64,000 bases of DNA from Rhodococcoides kyotonense (GTDB lineage Bacteria > Actinomycetota > Actinomycetes > Mycobacteriales > Mycobacteriaceae), in the NCBI RefSeq assembly GCF_001645385.1, contig NZ_LVHI01000001.1, forward strand, positions 201,276 through 265,275, written 5' to 3'. Position numbers and translations under genes: made by a program. The notes under the pieces were generated by a model that had not been told where the DNA came from, did not search any database, and saw only the letters and a list, made by a program, of their open reading frames with translations. Each line of letters starts with the position of its first letter. Within the stretch, counting starts at the first letter, position 1. Shown one piece after another: positions 25,295 to 35,371 of this stretch.

Positions 25295-28200
25295 ATGACC
25301 GACGTCGAGTCCTCGTCGCGCGAGTCGTATCCGCTCGTCGACTACGCCGGCAGCAAGGCCGGTAGCGTCTCGTTCCCCGAACTCGAGCAGAAGGTTCTCG
25401 AGGCGTGGGCCGCCGACGGGACGTTCCGAGCGAGCGTCGAGAACCGCGCGGACGCCGAGGAGTTCGTCTTCTACGACGGCCCTCCCTTTGCCAACGGCCT
25501 TCCTCACTACGGGCACCTGCTGACGGGTTACGTCAAGGACCTCGTACCGCGCTTCCAGACGATGCGAGGCAAGAAGGTCGAGCGTCGATTCGGCTGGGAC
25601 TGCCACGGACTGCCTGCCGAGCTGGAAGCAGAGAAGCAGCTCGGCATCAAGGACAAGTCCGAGATCGACGAGATGGGTCTCGCCAAGTTCAACGACTACT
25701 GCAAGCAGTCGGTGCTGCGGTACACCGACGAGTGGCGTGACTACGTCACCCGGCAGGCGCGGTGGGTCGACTTCGACAACGATTACAAGACCCTGGACAC
25801 GGACTTCATGGAGTCCGTCATGTGGGCGTTCAAGACCCTGTACGACAAGGGCCTGATCTATCAGGGCTACCGCGTGCTCCCGTACAGCTGGTACGAGCAG
25901 ACGCCGTTGTCCAACCAGGAAACTCGCCTCGACGACGCCTACAAGATGCGTCAGGATCCGGCCGTCACCGTCACGATGCCACTGTCCGCGCCGGACTCGG
26001 TGCTGGACGGCGCGAACGCGCTCATCTGGACGACGACGCCGTGGACGTTGCCGTCCAACCTCGCGATCGCGGTTCATCCCGAGGTGCGCTACGTGCAGGT
26101 CCGCGGAAGCGACGGCGAACGCTACGTGCTCGCGGCGGAACGCGTCGCACACTATGCGCGTGAACTCGGCGACGAGCCGGAGGTGCTGTCCGAGCACGTC
26201 GGAGCCGATCTCGTCGGACTGACGTACGCGCCGCCGTTCGACTTCTTCCTCGGGCACCCGAATTCCCATCGGGTCCTCGACGCGGAGTACGTCACCACCG
26301 ATTCCGGTACCGGAATCGTCCACCTCGCACCGGCTTTCGGTGAAGAGGACATGGATGTCGCGACAGCCAACGGCATCGAGGTCGTGCAACCGCTCGACCC
26401 GGGTGGCAAGTTCACCTCGCTCGTACCGCCGTACGAGGGCCTGATGGTGTTCGACGCCAACCCGGTCATCATCAAGGACCTCAAGGCGTCGGGACGGCTG
26501 CTGCGGCACGAGACCATCGAGCACTCCTACCCGCACTCGTGGCGGTCGGGTCAGCCGCTCATCTACATGGCGGTCCCGTCGTGGTTCGTCGCGGTGACGA
26601 AGTTCCGCGACCGCATGGTCGAGCTGAACCAGCAGATCACCTGGGTTCCCGAGCACATCCGCGACGGCCAGTTCGGCAAGTGGCTCGAAGGTGCCCGAGA
26701 CTGGAACATCAGCCGAAACCGCTACTGGGGCAGCCCGATTCCGGTGTGGACGTCGGACGATCCCGAGTACCCGCGCATCGACGTCTACGGCAGTCTCGAC
26801 GATCTGGAGCGAGACTTCGGCGTGCGGCCGGACGATCTGCACCGTCCGTACATCGACGACCTGACGCGTCCGAACCCGGACGATCCGACGGGCAAGTCGA
26901 CGATGCGTCGTGTTCCCGAGGTACTGGACTGCTGGTTCGAATCCGGGTCGATGCCGTACGCACAGGTGCACTTTCCGTTCGAGAACGAAGACTGGTTCCA
27001 CACGCACAACCCCGGCGACTTCATCGTCGAGTACAACGGTCAGACGCGCGGCTGGTTCTACACGCTGCACGTGCTGGCGACGGCATTGTTCGATCGTCCC
27101 GCGTTCAAGACCGTTGCGGCACACGGCATCGTGCTGGGCGACGACGGACTGAAGATGAGCAAGTCCAAGGGCAACTACCCCGACGTGAAGGAGGTGTTCG
27201 ACCGGGACGGCAGCGATGCGATGCGCTGGTTCCTGATGTCGTCGCCGATCCTGCGCGGCGGCAACCTGATCGTCACCGAGCAGGGCATCCGTGAGGGTGT
27301 GCGCCAGGCGTTGCTGCCGATCTGGAACGCGTGGAGCTTCCTGCAGTTGTATGCGGGCAAGCCGGGCACGTGGCGTACCGATTCGCCGCACGTCCTGGAC
27401 CGGTACGTGCTCGCGAAACTGTCGGCGACACGGGACGCCATCACCGATGCTCTCGAGGTCGACGACATCGCCGGTGCGTGCGACGAACTGCGTACGTTCT
27501 GCGACGCACTCACCAATTGGTATGTGCGACGGTCGCGTTCGAGGTTCTGGAGCGAGGACTCCGACGCTATCGACACGTTGCACACGGTGCTCGAGGTGCT
27601 CACACGCCTTGCGGCGCCGCTGCTTCCGCTGATCAGCGAAGTGGTGTGGCGCGGTCTCACGGGTGGTCGATCGGTGCACCTCGCGGACTGGCCGGCGCAG
27701 CTGGATCTGCCGTCGGACCCCGAGCTGGTGAGCTCGATGGACGAGGTGCGGTCGGTCTGCTCTACCGTGCTCGGTCTGCGCAAGGCGCAGAACCTGCGGG
27801 TGCGGCTGCCGTTGCCCGAGGTCACGGTTGCCGCCGAGGACGCCGAGCGTCTGCGTCCCTACGCCGACATCATCGCGGACGAGGTGAACGTCAAGAAGGT
27901 CGATCTCACCGACGACGTCGCGGTGCACGGCAAGTTCGAGCTCGTCGTGAACGCGCGCGCCGCAGGCCCGCGCATCGGCAAGGACGTGCAGAAGGTCATC
28001 AAGGCGGTCAAGGCGGGGGAGTGGTCCGAGGACGAGAGCGGCACCGTCAGTGCCGCCGGAATCGAGCTGCTGCCGACCGAGTACACCCGCAAACTGGTTG
28101 CCGCCGAACCGGATTCGACGGCCGCGCTGCCGGGCAACGCCGGTCTCGTGGTGCTCGACTCGCAGGTGACGGCCGAGCTCGAAGCCGAAGGCTGGGCCAA

Positions 28201-28429
28201 GGACCGCATCCGTGAACTGCAGGATGCGCGTCGCAGCCTCGGTCTCGACGTGTCGGATCGAATCGAGATCGTCGCGTCGATTCCGGCCGACCGGCAGCAG
28301 TGGTTCGACACGCACCGCGATCTGATCGCCGGTGAGGTCCTCGCGCTGTCGATCGTCGACGGCGATCCCGGTGCCGACGGCGTCGACCTGGGTGAGAGTG
28401 TGCGTGTTCGGATCACACGAGCGCAGTGA
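25295..28429 (+). CDS. ileS: Isoleucyl-tRNA synthetase
   Basis: 1044 aa from the ATG at 25295, with GAGGAG 8 bases upstream; the open frame further upstream belongs to the T-box leader. Class I synthetase: HIGH-type motif as [18 protein letters not shown] as [15 protein letters not shown]1 editing domain with [14 protein letters not shown], and an anticodon-binding domain near [15 protein letters not shown]. The length and the HYGH form fit the eukaryote-like IleS type found in actinobacteria, which can be mupirocin-tolerant. The stop overlaps the def start as GTGA. Confidence 0.96.
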   Translation: MTDVESSSRESYPLVDYAGSKAGSVSFPELEQKVLEAWAADGTFRASVENRADAEEFVFYDGPPFANGLPHYGHLLTGYVKDLVPRFQTMRGKKVERRFGWDCHGLPAELEAEKQLGIKDKSEIDEMGLAKFNDYCKQSVLRYTDEWRDYVTRQARWVDFDNDYKTLDTDFMESVMWAFKTLYDKGLIYQGYRVLPYSWYEQTPLSNQETRLDDAYKMRQDPAVTVTMPLSAPDSVLDGANALIWTTTPWTLPSNLAIAVHPEVRYVQVRGSDGERYVLAAERVAHYARELGDEPEVLSEHVGADLVGLTYAPPFDFFLGHPNSHRVLDAEYVTTDSGTGIVHLAPAFGEEDMDVATANGIEVVQPLDPGGKFTSLVPPYEGLMVFDANPVIIKDLKASGRLLRHETIEHSYPHSWRSGQPLIYMAVPSWFVAVTKFRDRMVELNQQITWVPEHIRDGQFGKWLEGARDWNISRNRYWGSPIPVWTSDDPEYPRIDVYGSLDDLERDFGVRPDDLHRPYIDDLTRPNPDDPTGKSTMRRVPEVLDCWFESGSMPYAQVHFPFENEDWFHTHNPGDFIVEYNGQTRGWFYTLHVLATALFDRPAFKTVAAHGIVLGDDGLKMSKSKGNYPDVKEVFDRDGSDAMRWFLMSSPILRGGNLIVTEQGIREGVRQALLPIWNAWSFLQLYAGKPGTWRTDSPHVLDRYVLAKLSATRDAITDALEVDDIAGACDELRTFCDALTNWYVRRSRSRFWSEDSDAIDTLHTVLEVLTRLAAPLLPLISEVVWRGLTGGRSVHLADWPAQLDLPSDPELVSSMDEVRSVCSTVLGLRKAQNLRVRLPLPEVTVAAEDAERLRPYADIIADEVNVKKVDLTDDVAVHGKFELVVNARAAGPRIGKDVQKVIKAVKAGEWSEDESGTVSAAGIELLPTEYTRKLVAAEPDSTAALPGNAGLVVLDSQVTAELEAEGWAKDRIRELQDARRSLGLDVSDRIEIVASIPADRQQWFDTHRDLIAGEVLALSIVDGDPGADGVDLGESVRVRITRAQ

Positions 28430-29070
28430 CGATCGAGGAGTCGGTGGAGGGCATCGTCCGTCGGGTGTTGTCCTCCGCGCGTGACGGTGTCGTGCCGATC
28501 GTCGCCGTCGGTGATCCGGTCCTCCGGGTTCCGGCGTCGGCGTACACCGGTCAGTTGGAAGCGCGCACCCTGGGGCGTGTGATCGATGTGATGCGCGAGA
28601 CGATGCGCGATGCACCGGGCGTGGGACTGGCTGCTCCGCAGATCGGCGTGCCGTTACGCATCGCCGTGATCGAGGACGAGTACGACGTCGCACCCGAGGT
28701 TGCCGCGGTGCGCGAACGGACGCCGGTGCCGTTTCGCGTGGTGGTGAACCCGACGTACGCCGAGATCGGGCCTGCGCGCCGTTCTTTCTACGAGGGGTGT
28801 CTGAGCGTTCCGGGATATCAGGCGGTCGTGTCGCGGGCAGCCGACGTTCGCCTCGAATGCACCGACCACGACGGGCGGGAGGTGGTCGAGACGCTGCACG
28901 GCTGGCCGGCGCGCATCGTCGCGCACGAGACCGACCACCTCGACGGCGTCGTCTACCTGGACAAGGCCGTCACGCGGTCGATCGCCGCCACCGACGTGTA
29001 CGTCGACCGATGGGCGGACGCGTCGCCGCATCGGGCCGCCGCCGCGTTGGGCTTCGCGCTCGACGAATGA
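28426..29070 (+). CDS. def: Peptide deformylase
   Basis: 214 aa Fe2+ or metal hydrolase removing the formyl group from nascent proteins. All three motifs are intact: [20 protein letters not shown] (Cys metal ligand), and HETDH with metal ligands His167 and His171 and catalytic Glu168. The GTG start overlaps the ileS stop as GTGA, so the two translation genes are coupled and def is probably under the ileS T-box. In M. tuberculosis def lies elsewhere, so this pairing is a local arrangement. Confidence 0.95.
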   Translation: MTIEESVEGIVRRVLSSARDGVVPIVAVGDPVLRVPASAYTGQLEARTLGRVIDVMRETMRDAPGVGLAAPQIGVPLRIAVIEDEYDVAPEVAAVRERTPVPFRVVVNPTYAEIGPARRSFYEGCLSVPGYQAVVSRAADVRLECTDHDGREVVETLHGWPARIVAHETDHLDGVVYLDKAVTRSIAATDVYVDRWADASPHRAAAALGFALDE

Positions 29071-29104
29071 TCACCTGTCGGAAGTCCGGGAGTACGTTTC
29101 GTCC

Positions 29105-30442
29105 ATGACCGACTCACGCAGTCGACGGTGGGTTCTGCATCTCGACATGGATGCGTTCTTCGCGTCCGTCGAGCAGCTGACCCGTCCGACGCTGCGTGGA
29201 CGGCCTGTGCTGGTCGGCGGCGCGGGTGGGCGTGGCGTCGTCGCAGGATGCAGCTACGAGGCCCGCGTGTTCGGCGCGAGGTCCGCGATGCCGATGCACC
29301 AGGCGCGACGACTCGTCGGCGCAGGTGCCGTCGTGCTGCCGCCTCGCGGTGCGCTCTACCAGGTGTTGAGCCGCCGCGTGTTCGAGAGTCTTCGCACGCG
29401 CATGCCGGTGCTCGAGCAACTGTCGCTCGACGAGGCATTCGGTGAACCGGCCGAACTCGCCGGTGCGACGGCCGCCGAGGTCGAGGAGTTCTGCGAGTCG
29501 TTGCGAGCACTCGTTCGCGAGGAAACTGGATTGATCTGCAGCCTGGGAGCCGGGTCGGGAAAGCAGATCGCGAAGATCGCGTCGGGGCTGGCGAAACCCG
29601 ACGGCGTCACGGTGGTGTCACCCGGCGAGCAGACGGCTCTGATGGCCGCGCTGCCGGTTCGCAAGCTGTGGGGGATAGGTCCTGTCGCCGACGAGAAGCT
29701 GCGGCGGCTCGGTATCGACACGATCGGGAAGTTCGTCGCCACACCCGAATCCGAGGTGGCCTCGATTCTGGGCGGCACCGTCGGTCCCAGCCTGCACAAG
29801 CTTGCACGAGGAATCGACGATCGAGCCGTCGCGGAACGTGCCGAGGCGAAGCAGGTGAGTGCCGAGACGACGTTCGCGCACGACCTGGTGACGCTGGCTC
29901 AGCTACGCGCCGCGGTGGACAAGAGCGCGGACGCCGCGCATCGACGGTTGCTGAAGGACGGCCGGGGGGCGCGCACGATCGTGCTGAAACTGCGCAAGTC
30001 GGATATGAGTATCGTCACCCGTTCGGTGACACTGCCCTACGCGACCGTCGACAAGCAGACCATCGTGGCGGCCGCCCAGCGGCAGGTGCTCGATCCCGTC
30101 GAGCTGGGTCCCATCCGCCTCGTCGGTGTCGGTCTGGCCGGACTGTCCGCTGTGCAACAGGGTTCGTTGTTTCCGGAGTTGGAGCACGATTCCGAGGATT
30201 CACCTCGCGAACAAACGACGGCGGCGGAAATTGTGGCATCGGTAAGAGAGCACGGTCCGAAGTGGCACCCGGGCATGGACGTAAGGCATCCTGAATACGG
30301 ACACGGGTGGGTCCAGGGGGCTGGCCACTCCGTGGTGACGGTTCGTTTCGAGACGCGATCTTCAGGACCCGGTCGTGCTCGTACCTTCGCCGAGGGAGAC
30401 ACGATGCTCGAGGTAGCGGACGCGCTCGGAAGTCTGGAATGA
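29105..30442 (+). CDS. dinB: DNA polymerase IV (DinB/DinX type)
   Basis: 445 aa Y-family translesion polymerase. Catalytic features: [15 protein letters not shown] (first Asp ligand), [20 protein letters not shown], and QLSLDEAF with the SLDE pair. Helix-hairpin-helix, little-finger domain, then a clamp-binding peptide QGSLFPEL near residue 355. A C-terminal extension beyond the clamp motif ([18 protein letters not shown]) is common in mycobacterial DinB1/DinX. Its position after ileS matches Rv1537. The ATG start is 34 bases after def. Two dispersed repeats follow the stop. Confidence 0.93.
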   Translation: MTDSRSRRWVLHLDMDAFFASVEQLTRPTLRGRPVLVGGAGGRGVVAGCSYEARVFGARSAMPMHQARRLVGAGAVVLPPRGALYQVLSRRVFESLRTRMPVLEQLSLDEAFGEPAELAGATAAEVEEFCESLRALVREETGLICSLGAGSGKQIAKIASGLAKPDGVTVVSPGEQTALMAALPVRKLWGIGPVADEKLRRLGIDTIGKFVATPESEVASILGGTVGPSLHKLARGIDDRAVAERAEAKQVSAETTFAHDLVTLAQLRAAVDKSADAAHRRLLKDGRGARTIVLKLRKSDMSIVTRSVTLPYATVDKQTIVAAAQRQVLDPVELGPIRLVGVGLAGLSAVQQGSLFPELEHDSEDSPREQTTAAEIVASVREHGPKWHPGMDVRHPEYGHGWVQGAGHSVVTVRFETRSSGPGRARTFAEGDTMLEVADALGSLE

Positions 30443-30466
30443 GGCTCGGGCCGCAGAAGCTGAGGA

Positions 30467-30540
30467 ACGGGAGTGGAGCCTGCAGGAACGACCTTGCCGG
30501 TGGGACGGGAGTGGAGCCTGCAGGAACGACCTTACCGGTG
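30467..30540 (+). repeat. Two-unit dispersed repeat after dinB
   Basis: Units at 30467-30502 and 30505-30540 (36 nt each, 38-bp period) differ at one base. They carry the core GGGAGTGGAGCC followed by TGCAGGAACGACC, then TTRCCGGTG. A decayed third copy (AGTGGAGCC, then CCTGAAACGAACGACC) lies near 30580-30605. They are in the direction of dinB and of the lipoprotein gene downstream. Confidence 0.85.
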
Positions 30541-30614
30541 AGTAGGCAATTCCTGGCCGGGTGGCTCGTGTCCTGGCATAGTGGAGCCGCCTGAAACGAA
30601 CGACCCGATGACCC

Positions 30615-30640
30615 GCCGGCGCCGACGAAGTGGCGCCGGC
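30615..30640 (+). terminator. GC-rich hairpin before the MTB12-like gene
   Basis: GCCGGCGCC at 30615-30623 and GGCGCCGGC at 30632-30640 form a perfect 9-bp stem with an 8-base loop. No T-tract follows, so it may be an actinobacterial intrinsic terminator of dinB or a structured leader of the downstream lipoprotein gene. Confidence 0.5.
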
Positions 30641-30681
30641 TACGCGAAAAGACACGCAGAAGAACTGAAGGGACAGAGCAA

Positions 30682-31194
30682 TTGAAGCTTCGTAACACCC
30701 GACGGGCACTGGTTGCCGGCGTCGCGATCGCCGCCACGCTGACGATGACCGCATGCAGTTCCGGTGACGACGAGGGAGGAAACGACGCCACGACGTCCGC
30801 GTCGGTTGCGTCGACCACCGCTACGACCGAGGCTCAGAGCGACTACCCACCTGTTCCCACCGCCGAGGAGCTCAACCAGGAGCTTGCTCGTGGACTCGAC
30901 CCGGCCGTGCCGGTCGAGGAGAAGGCTCAGCTCATTCAGGGCGCCGAGGCCGATCCCGAACTGATCAACCAGGTTGCCGCCGCAGCTGTCCAGAACGGCG
31001 CGGAAATCGTCATCACGAGTGTCGACGACCTCGGAGACGGCACGCTCAACGCGGGTGCCACCCTGACCATCGGCGGACAGGCCAACCCCGGCAACTTCAC
31101 CTTCGTCGCAGAGGACGGCGTCTGGAAGCTGTCGAAGGAGAACGCCTGCAGCTTCGTCCAGCTCGCGCAGCTGACGTCGCCTGCCTGCGCATGA
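30682..31194 (+). CDS. MTB12-like secreted lipoprotein
   Basis: 170 aa with TTG start at 30682 behind GAAGGGA. A signal peptide (KLRNTRRALVAGVAIAATL) ends in the lipobox LTMTAC, followed by an acidic and Thr/Ala-rich linker and a C-terminal domain beginning VPTAEELNQELARGLDPAVP and ending GVWKLSKENACSFVQLA. The C-terminal pattern matches the low-molecular-weight antigen MTB12 (CFP-2) domain family. Two Cys near the end (NACSF and SPACA) may form a disulfide. Role unknown; probably surface-exposed. A strong bidirectional terminator follows. Confidence 0.8.
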   Translation: MKLRNTRRALVAGVAIAATLTMTACSSGDDEGGNDATTSASVASTTATTEAQSDYPPVPTAEELNQELARGLDPAVPVEEKAQLIQGAEADPELINQVAAAAVQNGAEIVITSVDDLGDGTLNAGATLTIGGQANPGNFTFVAEDGVWKLSKENACSFVQLAQLTSPACA

Positions 31195-31217
31195 TGCGTT
31201 AGTTTCACGGCTTCATT

Positions 31218-31260
31218 CGATGCCGGTGTTCGGTTCTTCACGAACCGAACACCGGCATCG
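31218..31260 (+). terminator. Bidirectional terminator between convergent lipoprotein genes
   Basis: A 19-bp perfect stem, CGATGCCGGTGTTCGGTTC, pairs with its reverse complement across a TTCAC loop. It lies between the rightward MTB12-like gene and the leftward lipoprotein gene ending at 31267, so it should serve both. Confidence 0.88.
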
Positions 31261-31266
31261 GTGTTT

Positions 31267-32016
31267 CTACACCCCGCGGGCGACGCCGCGGATTTCGTCC
31301 ACCGCGGCCTGCGCGAGCGCGGACAACGTGGCGTCGTCGACGCCGTCCTCGTCGGTCGCGACCACCTGAACGACAGTCGAATCCACGACGGCGACGACGA
31401 CGTCCGACACGAGCGTGAAGCCGCCGCTCTCGATCTGCAGCCGGGCCGCCACCGACGCGTCACCTGCCGTGACGTCGCCGCCGCGGCCCGAGAGGGTGTA
31501 CGCGACGTCGATTCCGTCGGCGTCCGTTCCGGTGAACGTGGCGCATTCGGCGAAGGTCGCCTGGACGGCGGCAAACGCGTCGGCAGCACCCCGATCGACG
31601 TAGCTGGCGGCGTCCTCGTCGATCGACGAGAAGTCGGGACCCGAGTAGCGCACCTCGGCCGACGCGGCCGCGTCGGCGAACTGCTGCGAGATTGGCGCCA
31701 GGACATCGGCGCAGCGCTGCGGGTCGGTGCCCGACTGGTCCGGTGCGTCGTACTCGGGCGCCGGATCGAGTCCGAGGTCCCGTACCGGGTCGGGGATGAC
31801 GGTGTAGCCGGGCGGCAGCGACTCCAGCGGGATCATCGCCGACTGCAGCACCGAAGAGTCGGTGATCGGCGGACCGGCCAGCGGGTCCGGTGCGGACACT
31901 GCCGCCGGTGCAGGCGCGGTAGTGCTGGGCGCGGTGTCGTCCGAGTTCGCGCCGCAGGCCGCGGACACCACCGCGCACGTCCCCAGTACCACGGCGAGGC
32001 GCAGGCGACCGGTCAC
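31267..32016 (-). CDS. Lipoprotein, possible PknH-like sensor domain
   Basis: 249 aa from a GTG at 32016 that overlaps the upstream stop as GTGA; an ATG at 32028 adds four residues and is the alternative start. A short signal peptide ends in VVSAAC, a lipobox. After a Thr/Pro/Ala linker, the mature domain contains SLPPGYTVIPDP, RCADVLAPISQQ and two Cys that could pair (RCADV and AECATF). The layout resembles the PknH-type extracellular sensor domain of mycobacterial lipoproteins, but this is a moderate-confidence guess. It is encoded just downstream of another lipoprotein gene. Confidence 0.7.
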   Translation of the reverse strand: MTGRLRLAVVLGTCAVVSAACGANSDDTAPSTTAPAPAAVSAPDPLAGPPITDSSVLQSAMIPLESLPPGYTVIPDPVRDLGLDPAPEYDAPDQSGTDPQRCADVLAPISQQFADAAASAEVRYSGPDFSSIDEDAASYVDRGAADAFAAVQATFAECATFTGTDADGIDVAYTLSGRGGDVTAGDASVAARLQIESGGFTLVSDVVVAVVDSTVVQVVATDEDGVDDATLSALAQAAVDEIRGVARGV

Positions 32017-32936
32017 GACGTCGTCCATCGCAGCGAGTCGGTGATGTTCTGTCCCAGCACGGTCGTCCCCTCGGGGTCGCTGTACTGCTGCGTACCCCCG
32101 ACGGACACGTCGCCACTCACCGGAAGTGGCTTCGTCAGGTCGAGTTCGACCGTTCCCGACCCGGACATGACGTAGGAATCGATGTTCAGACTGCCGGCTT
32201 CGTCGGGGAGGTCGAGCGTCGTCGACGCGGGGGTCTGGTCGATCTGCAGATCGATGGTGAGACGGTCGCCGTCGCGGGCGCGCAACGTGGCCCGGGTGAC
32301 CTGGTTCAGCGTCACACCACTGATGACCTGTTGTGAGGTGGTCCATACCGCGCCGACGCCGACATCGCCCTCGGGGAACGACACCGAGCGGTAGACCGCC
32401 TGATTGAGTGCCTGTTCGATCGCGGCTCTGGCCGAGTCCTGTGCCTGTTCGGAGGGTGTGATGCTCAGCGCGGTGACGGCACCGGTGTCGGTGACCGTCA
32501 ACCCGGCAGCCGAACCTTCCGACGGCGCAAGAGCGTCCGTCAGGCGCTGGTCCGCCGACGTCGCCTTTCCGATGGACAGCGCAACCTGGTCGCCGTCGGG
32601 CGACGCGGTCAGGGGAAGCGTCAACTCCGGAGTCGAGAAGTCCTGGACGGCCTGGTCGTCGATCTGCTGCGTCACCGTGGAGCTGGTGACGAGCTGTACC
32701 GATTGCTCGCCGTCGTACGCGGGGGTCAGCGGCGAGCGCGGCTCGGCGCCCGGGTCGACCAACGTCGTCGTCACCGGCGTGACCGGAAGCGACACGCTCG
32801 TCGGCGTCGACGTGGCCTCGGTGTCGGCGGATGCACTGTCGTCGGACGAGCTGCACGCGGTCATCACGGCTGCGGCGGCGACCAGCGCCGCGAGGGCGCG
32901 CAGGCGCCGCATCGGAGTTTCGGAAGTCGAGATCAC
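32013..32936 (-). CDS. Lipoprotein of unknown function
   Basis: 307 aa with GTG start at 32936; an internal ATG at 32912 would give a shorter signal peptide and is equally plausible. The signal segment [19 protein letters not shown] ends in a lipobox. The mature part is beta-rich, with repeated Thr/Ser, [19 protein letters not shown] and [20 protein letters not shown]. No family is recognised with confidence. It forms a two-gene leftward unit with the following lipoprotein, sharing a 4-base overlap. Starts of this unit and of lspA are divergent with about 110 bases between. Confidence 0.75.
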   Translation of the reverse strand: MISTSETPMRRLRALAALVAAAAVMTACSSSDDSASADTEATSTPTSVSLPVTPVTTTLVDPGAEPRSPLTPAYDGEQSVQLVTSSTVTQQIDDQAVQDFSTPELTLPLTASPDGDQVALSIGKATSADQRLTDALAPSEGSAAGLTVTDTGAVTALSITPSEQAQDSARAAIEQALNQAVYRSVSFPEGDVGVGAVWTTSQQVISGVTLNQVTRATLRARDGDRLTIDLQIDQTPASTTLDLPDEAGSLNIDSYVMSGSGTVELDLTKPLPVSGDVSVGGTQQYSDPEGTTVLGQNITDSLRWTTS

Positions 32937-33046
32937 GGGACCAGGCTACGGATGCGCGGGGCCCGGGCGCGGCCACGCGTCGGTCGAATGCCCTCCCCGA
33001 TAGGTCGGATGTTCGGCATGCACATGTGATGCTTCATGATGGAGGG

Positions 33047-33655
33047 GTGAGTGACGACCGTCCAGCCGACCCCAAACCCCCAGAACAGCCCGACGAGAAC
33101 CCCGGCGCGGAAGCCGAGGTGGCGTCGACCAAGCCGTTGCGCACCCGGATGCTCGTCCTGATCGCCGCGGTGATCCTCGCGTTGGACCTCGTCACCAAGA
33201 TCGCGGTCGTTCGATGGATCGAGCCCGGCAATCCCGTCGAGATCATCGGCGACGTCGTGACTCTCCGTCTCGTCCGCAACCCCGGTGCGGCGTTCTCGAT
33301 GGCCACCGGTATGACGTGGTTGTTGACGATCGTCGCGGTGTGTGTCGTCATCGGCGTGATCCGAATCGGGCGGACGCTGCGGTCACCGCTGTGGGCTCTC
33401 GGCCTCGGACTGGTTCTCGGCGGCGCGCTGGGCAATCTGATCGACAGGTTCTTCCGCGCGCCCGGGCCACTGCAGGGACACGTCGTCGACTTCGTGTCGG
33501 TGGGCTGGTGGCCGGTGTTCAACGTCGCCGACTCGTCGATCGTCTGTGGCGCGATCCTGCTCGTCGTGTTGAGCCTGTTCGGATTCGAGCCGAACGGCAC
33601 CCGGGCGCACTCGAAGAAGTCCGCGGCAGCGTCGACCTCGGCGGCCGACGAATGA
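33047..33655 (+). CDS. lspA: Lipoprotein signal peptidase LspA
   Basis: 202 aa from the GTG at 33047, the same length as M. tuberculosis LspA. The adjacent GGAGGGG is too close for a typical ribosome binding site, and ATG 33029 is an alternative. Four membrane spans. The catalytic Asp pair lies in LGNLIDRFF and FNVADSSI, and the family motif VRNPGAAFS is intact. It cleaves prolipoprotein signal peptides, so it processes the lipoproteins encoded just upstream. It overlaps the pseudouridine synthase gene by ATGA. Confidence 0.95.
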   Translation: MSDDRPADPKPPEQPDENPGAEAEVASTKPLRTRMLVLIAAVILALDLVTKIAVVRWIEPGNPVEIIGDVVTLRLVRNPGAAFSMATGMTWLLTIVAVCVVIGVIRIGRTLRSPLWALGLGLVLGGALGNLIDRFFRAPGPLQGHVVDFVSVGWWPVFNVADSSIVCGAILLVVLSLFGFEPNGTRAHSKKSAAASTSAADE

Positions 33656-34578
33656 GGGAATCACGGTCGATGCCGGTTCCCGACGGCCTCGACGGAATGC
33701 GCGTCGACGCGGGCGTGTCACGGCTGCTCGGGTTGTCCCGAAACGTCGTCGCGACGCTCGCCGAGGAAGGGTCGGTCGCCGTCGACGGCACGGCGGTGGG
33801 CAAGTCCGACCGGCTTTCTGCGGGTACGTGGCTCGAGGTGGAGCTTCCCGAGCCTGCTCGGGAGCTGACGATCGAGGCCGAACCCGTTCCCGGGATGGAC
33901 ATCCTGTATGCCGACGACGACATCGTCGCGGTCGACAAGCCGGTCGGCGTCGCGGCGCACGCGAGTGTCGGATGGACCGGTCCGACGGTCATCGGCGGTC
34001 TCGCCGCGGCGGGCTACCGCATCTCGACGTCCGGTGCACACGAGCGTCAGGGCATCGTGCATCGGCTCGACGTCGGTACGTCCGGCGTGATGGTGGTCGC
34101 GACGTCCGAGCGCGCGTACACGATTCTGAAGCGGGCATTCAAGCAACGAACCATCGAGAAGCGCTATCACGCTCTCGTGCAAGGCCATCCGGATCCGAGC
34201 AGCGGAACGATCGACGCGCCGATCGGGCGCCACGGCAGCAACGACTGGAAGTTCGCGGTGCGCGCGGACGGCAAGCCGAGCGTGACGCACTACGACACCA
34301 TCGAGGCGTTCCAGGCGGCAAGTCTGTTGGACGTGCACCTCGAAACCGGTCGTACGCATCAGATTCGCGTGCACTTCTCGGCGTTGCGACACCCGTGCTG
34401 CGGCGATCTGACGTACGGCGCCGATCCGCGGCTGGCCGAGAGGCTCGGTCTGGAGCGTCAGTGGCTGCACGCCAAGTCGCTGGGGTTCGCGCATCCATCC
34501 GACGGTCGATGGGTCGAGATCGAGAGCAAGTACCCCGCCGACCTCGAACACGCCCTCGAGGTACTGCGAAACGCATGA
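33652..34578 (+). CDS. RluA-family pseudouridine synthase (RluD-like)
   Basis: 308 aa. An N-terminal S4 RNA-binding domain ([19 protein letters not shown]) is followed by the RluA catalytic domain with [17 protein letters not shown], in which Asp140 is the catalytic residue. [11 protein letters not shown] and [22 protein letters not shown] are further signatures. It probably isomerises uridines in 23S rRNA; the exact target is not certain. It is the orthologue by position of Rv1540. The ATG overlaps lspA and the stop overlaps the next gene, both as ATGA. Confidence 0.92.
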   Translation: MRESRSMPVPDGLDGMRVDAGVSRLLGLSRNVVATLAEEGSVAVDGTAVGKSDRLSAGTWLEVELPEPARELTIEAEPVPGMDILYADDDIVAVDKPVGVAAHASVGWTGPTVIGGLAAAGYRISTSGAHERQGIVHRLDVGTSGVMVVATSERAYTILKRAFKQRTIEKRYHALVQGHPDPSSGTIDAPIGRHGSNDWKFAVRADGKPSVTHYDTIEAFQAASLLDVHLETGRTHQIRVHFSALRHPCCGDLTYGADPRLAERLGLERQWLHAKSLGFAHPSDGRWVEIESKYPADLEHALEVLRNA

Positions 34579-35237
34579 TGCGGGTAGGTGGCCTCGTCGA
34601 GGGCGTCGTGATCGCGGCGGCTGCGGTCGGGCTGTGCGCCGTCGTCGGAATCGCGAAGCCTCTGCCCGTGGCCGGTGTGAGCACTGATCGTCTGGGACCC
34701 GATTCGGGGGAGACCGTCGCCGAGTACACCGGCCGCGCGCGGGCCGGACTGGCCGAACCGGGTGACTCCGAACCTCGTTGGGCGCTCGTGTCGTTCGACA
34801 CGTACGTCTCGCCCGGACAGTCGTTCTCGGCAGCGCGGGGTGAACGGATCGCCCAGGTGCTGATCCGGGTTCCGATCGAGCGAGTACAGACGCGAGTGCT
34901 CGCCATCGGTGTCCCGGGCACCGACGCGTCCGTGAACTCTGCGCTCGACGTCGCCGCGACGGAGCTGCATGCGGGAGTCGGGCAATGGGACCGGCAGGCG
35001 CAGATCGACGCGGCGTCGGTCACTCGTCTCGCGGCGGGGTGCGACTGTGTCGTCGGTCTCGTCGTGCGCGCGGATCCGCCCGCGCTGACGGCGATCGAGA
35101 ACGAGCCGGGCGTCCGTGCCGTCGAGGCACTGCCGGCGGACGCACGCGCAGGTCATTTCGCGGTTCGTGCACTGTTGCCCGACTACACCGACGTCGTGGG
35201 TGCGCTCCCCGATGACGGTCCGATCCCGGTGCCCTAG
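34575..35237 (+). CDS. Membrane-anchored protein of unknown function
   Basis: 220 aa from the ATG at 34575, overlapping the upstream stop as ATGA. One N-terminal hydrophobic segment ([20 protein letters not shown]) anchors a mostly extracytoplasmic soluble domain. Visible features are [39 protein letters not shown] and a vicinal Cys pair in [13 protein letters not shown] do not recognise the family. Coupling to lspA and the pseudouridine synthase suggests coexpression but says little about role. The sequence keeps good coding bias across its length, so it is likely real. Confidence 0.75.
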   Translation: MMRVGGLVEGVVIAAAAVGLCAVVGIAKPLPVAGVSTDRLGPDSGETVAEYTGRARAGLAEPGDSEPRWALVSFDTYVSPGQSFSAARGERIAQVLIRVPIERVQTRVLAIGVPGTDASVNSALDVAATELHAGVGQWDRQAQIDAASVTRLAAGCDCVVGLVVRADPPALTAIENEPGVRAVEALPADARAGHFAVRALLPDYTDVVGALPDDGPIPVP

Positions 35238-35371
35238 ACACGCGGGGCTTCGGACACACCGACGACTGCGGATCTGTCGCTGCCGAGTAATAGAGTGGGG
35301 GCACTTCCGCCGACCTGCCTCGGCCGCTCGACCATCCAGCTGTGCCGCTCGACCCTCAGGAGAGAACCTTC

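Noticed and set aside
31267-32976. A single large protein spanning both leftward lipoprotein genes
   Set aside because: The upstream part is out of frame with the better-supported lipoprotein at 32013-32936, and a signal peptide with lipobox begins inside near 32016.
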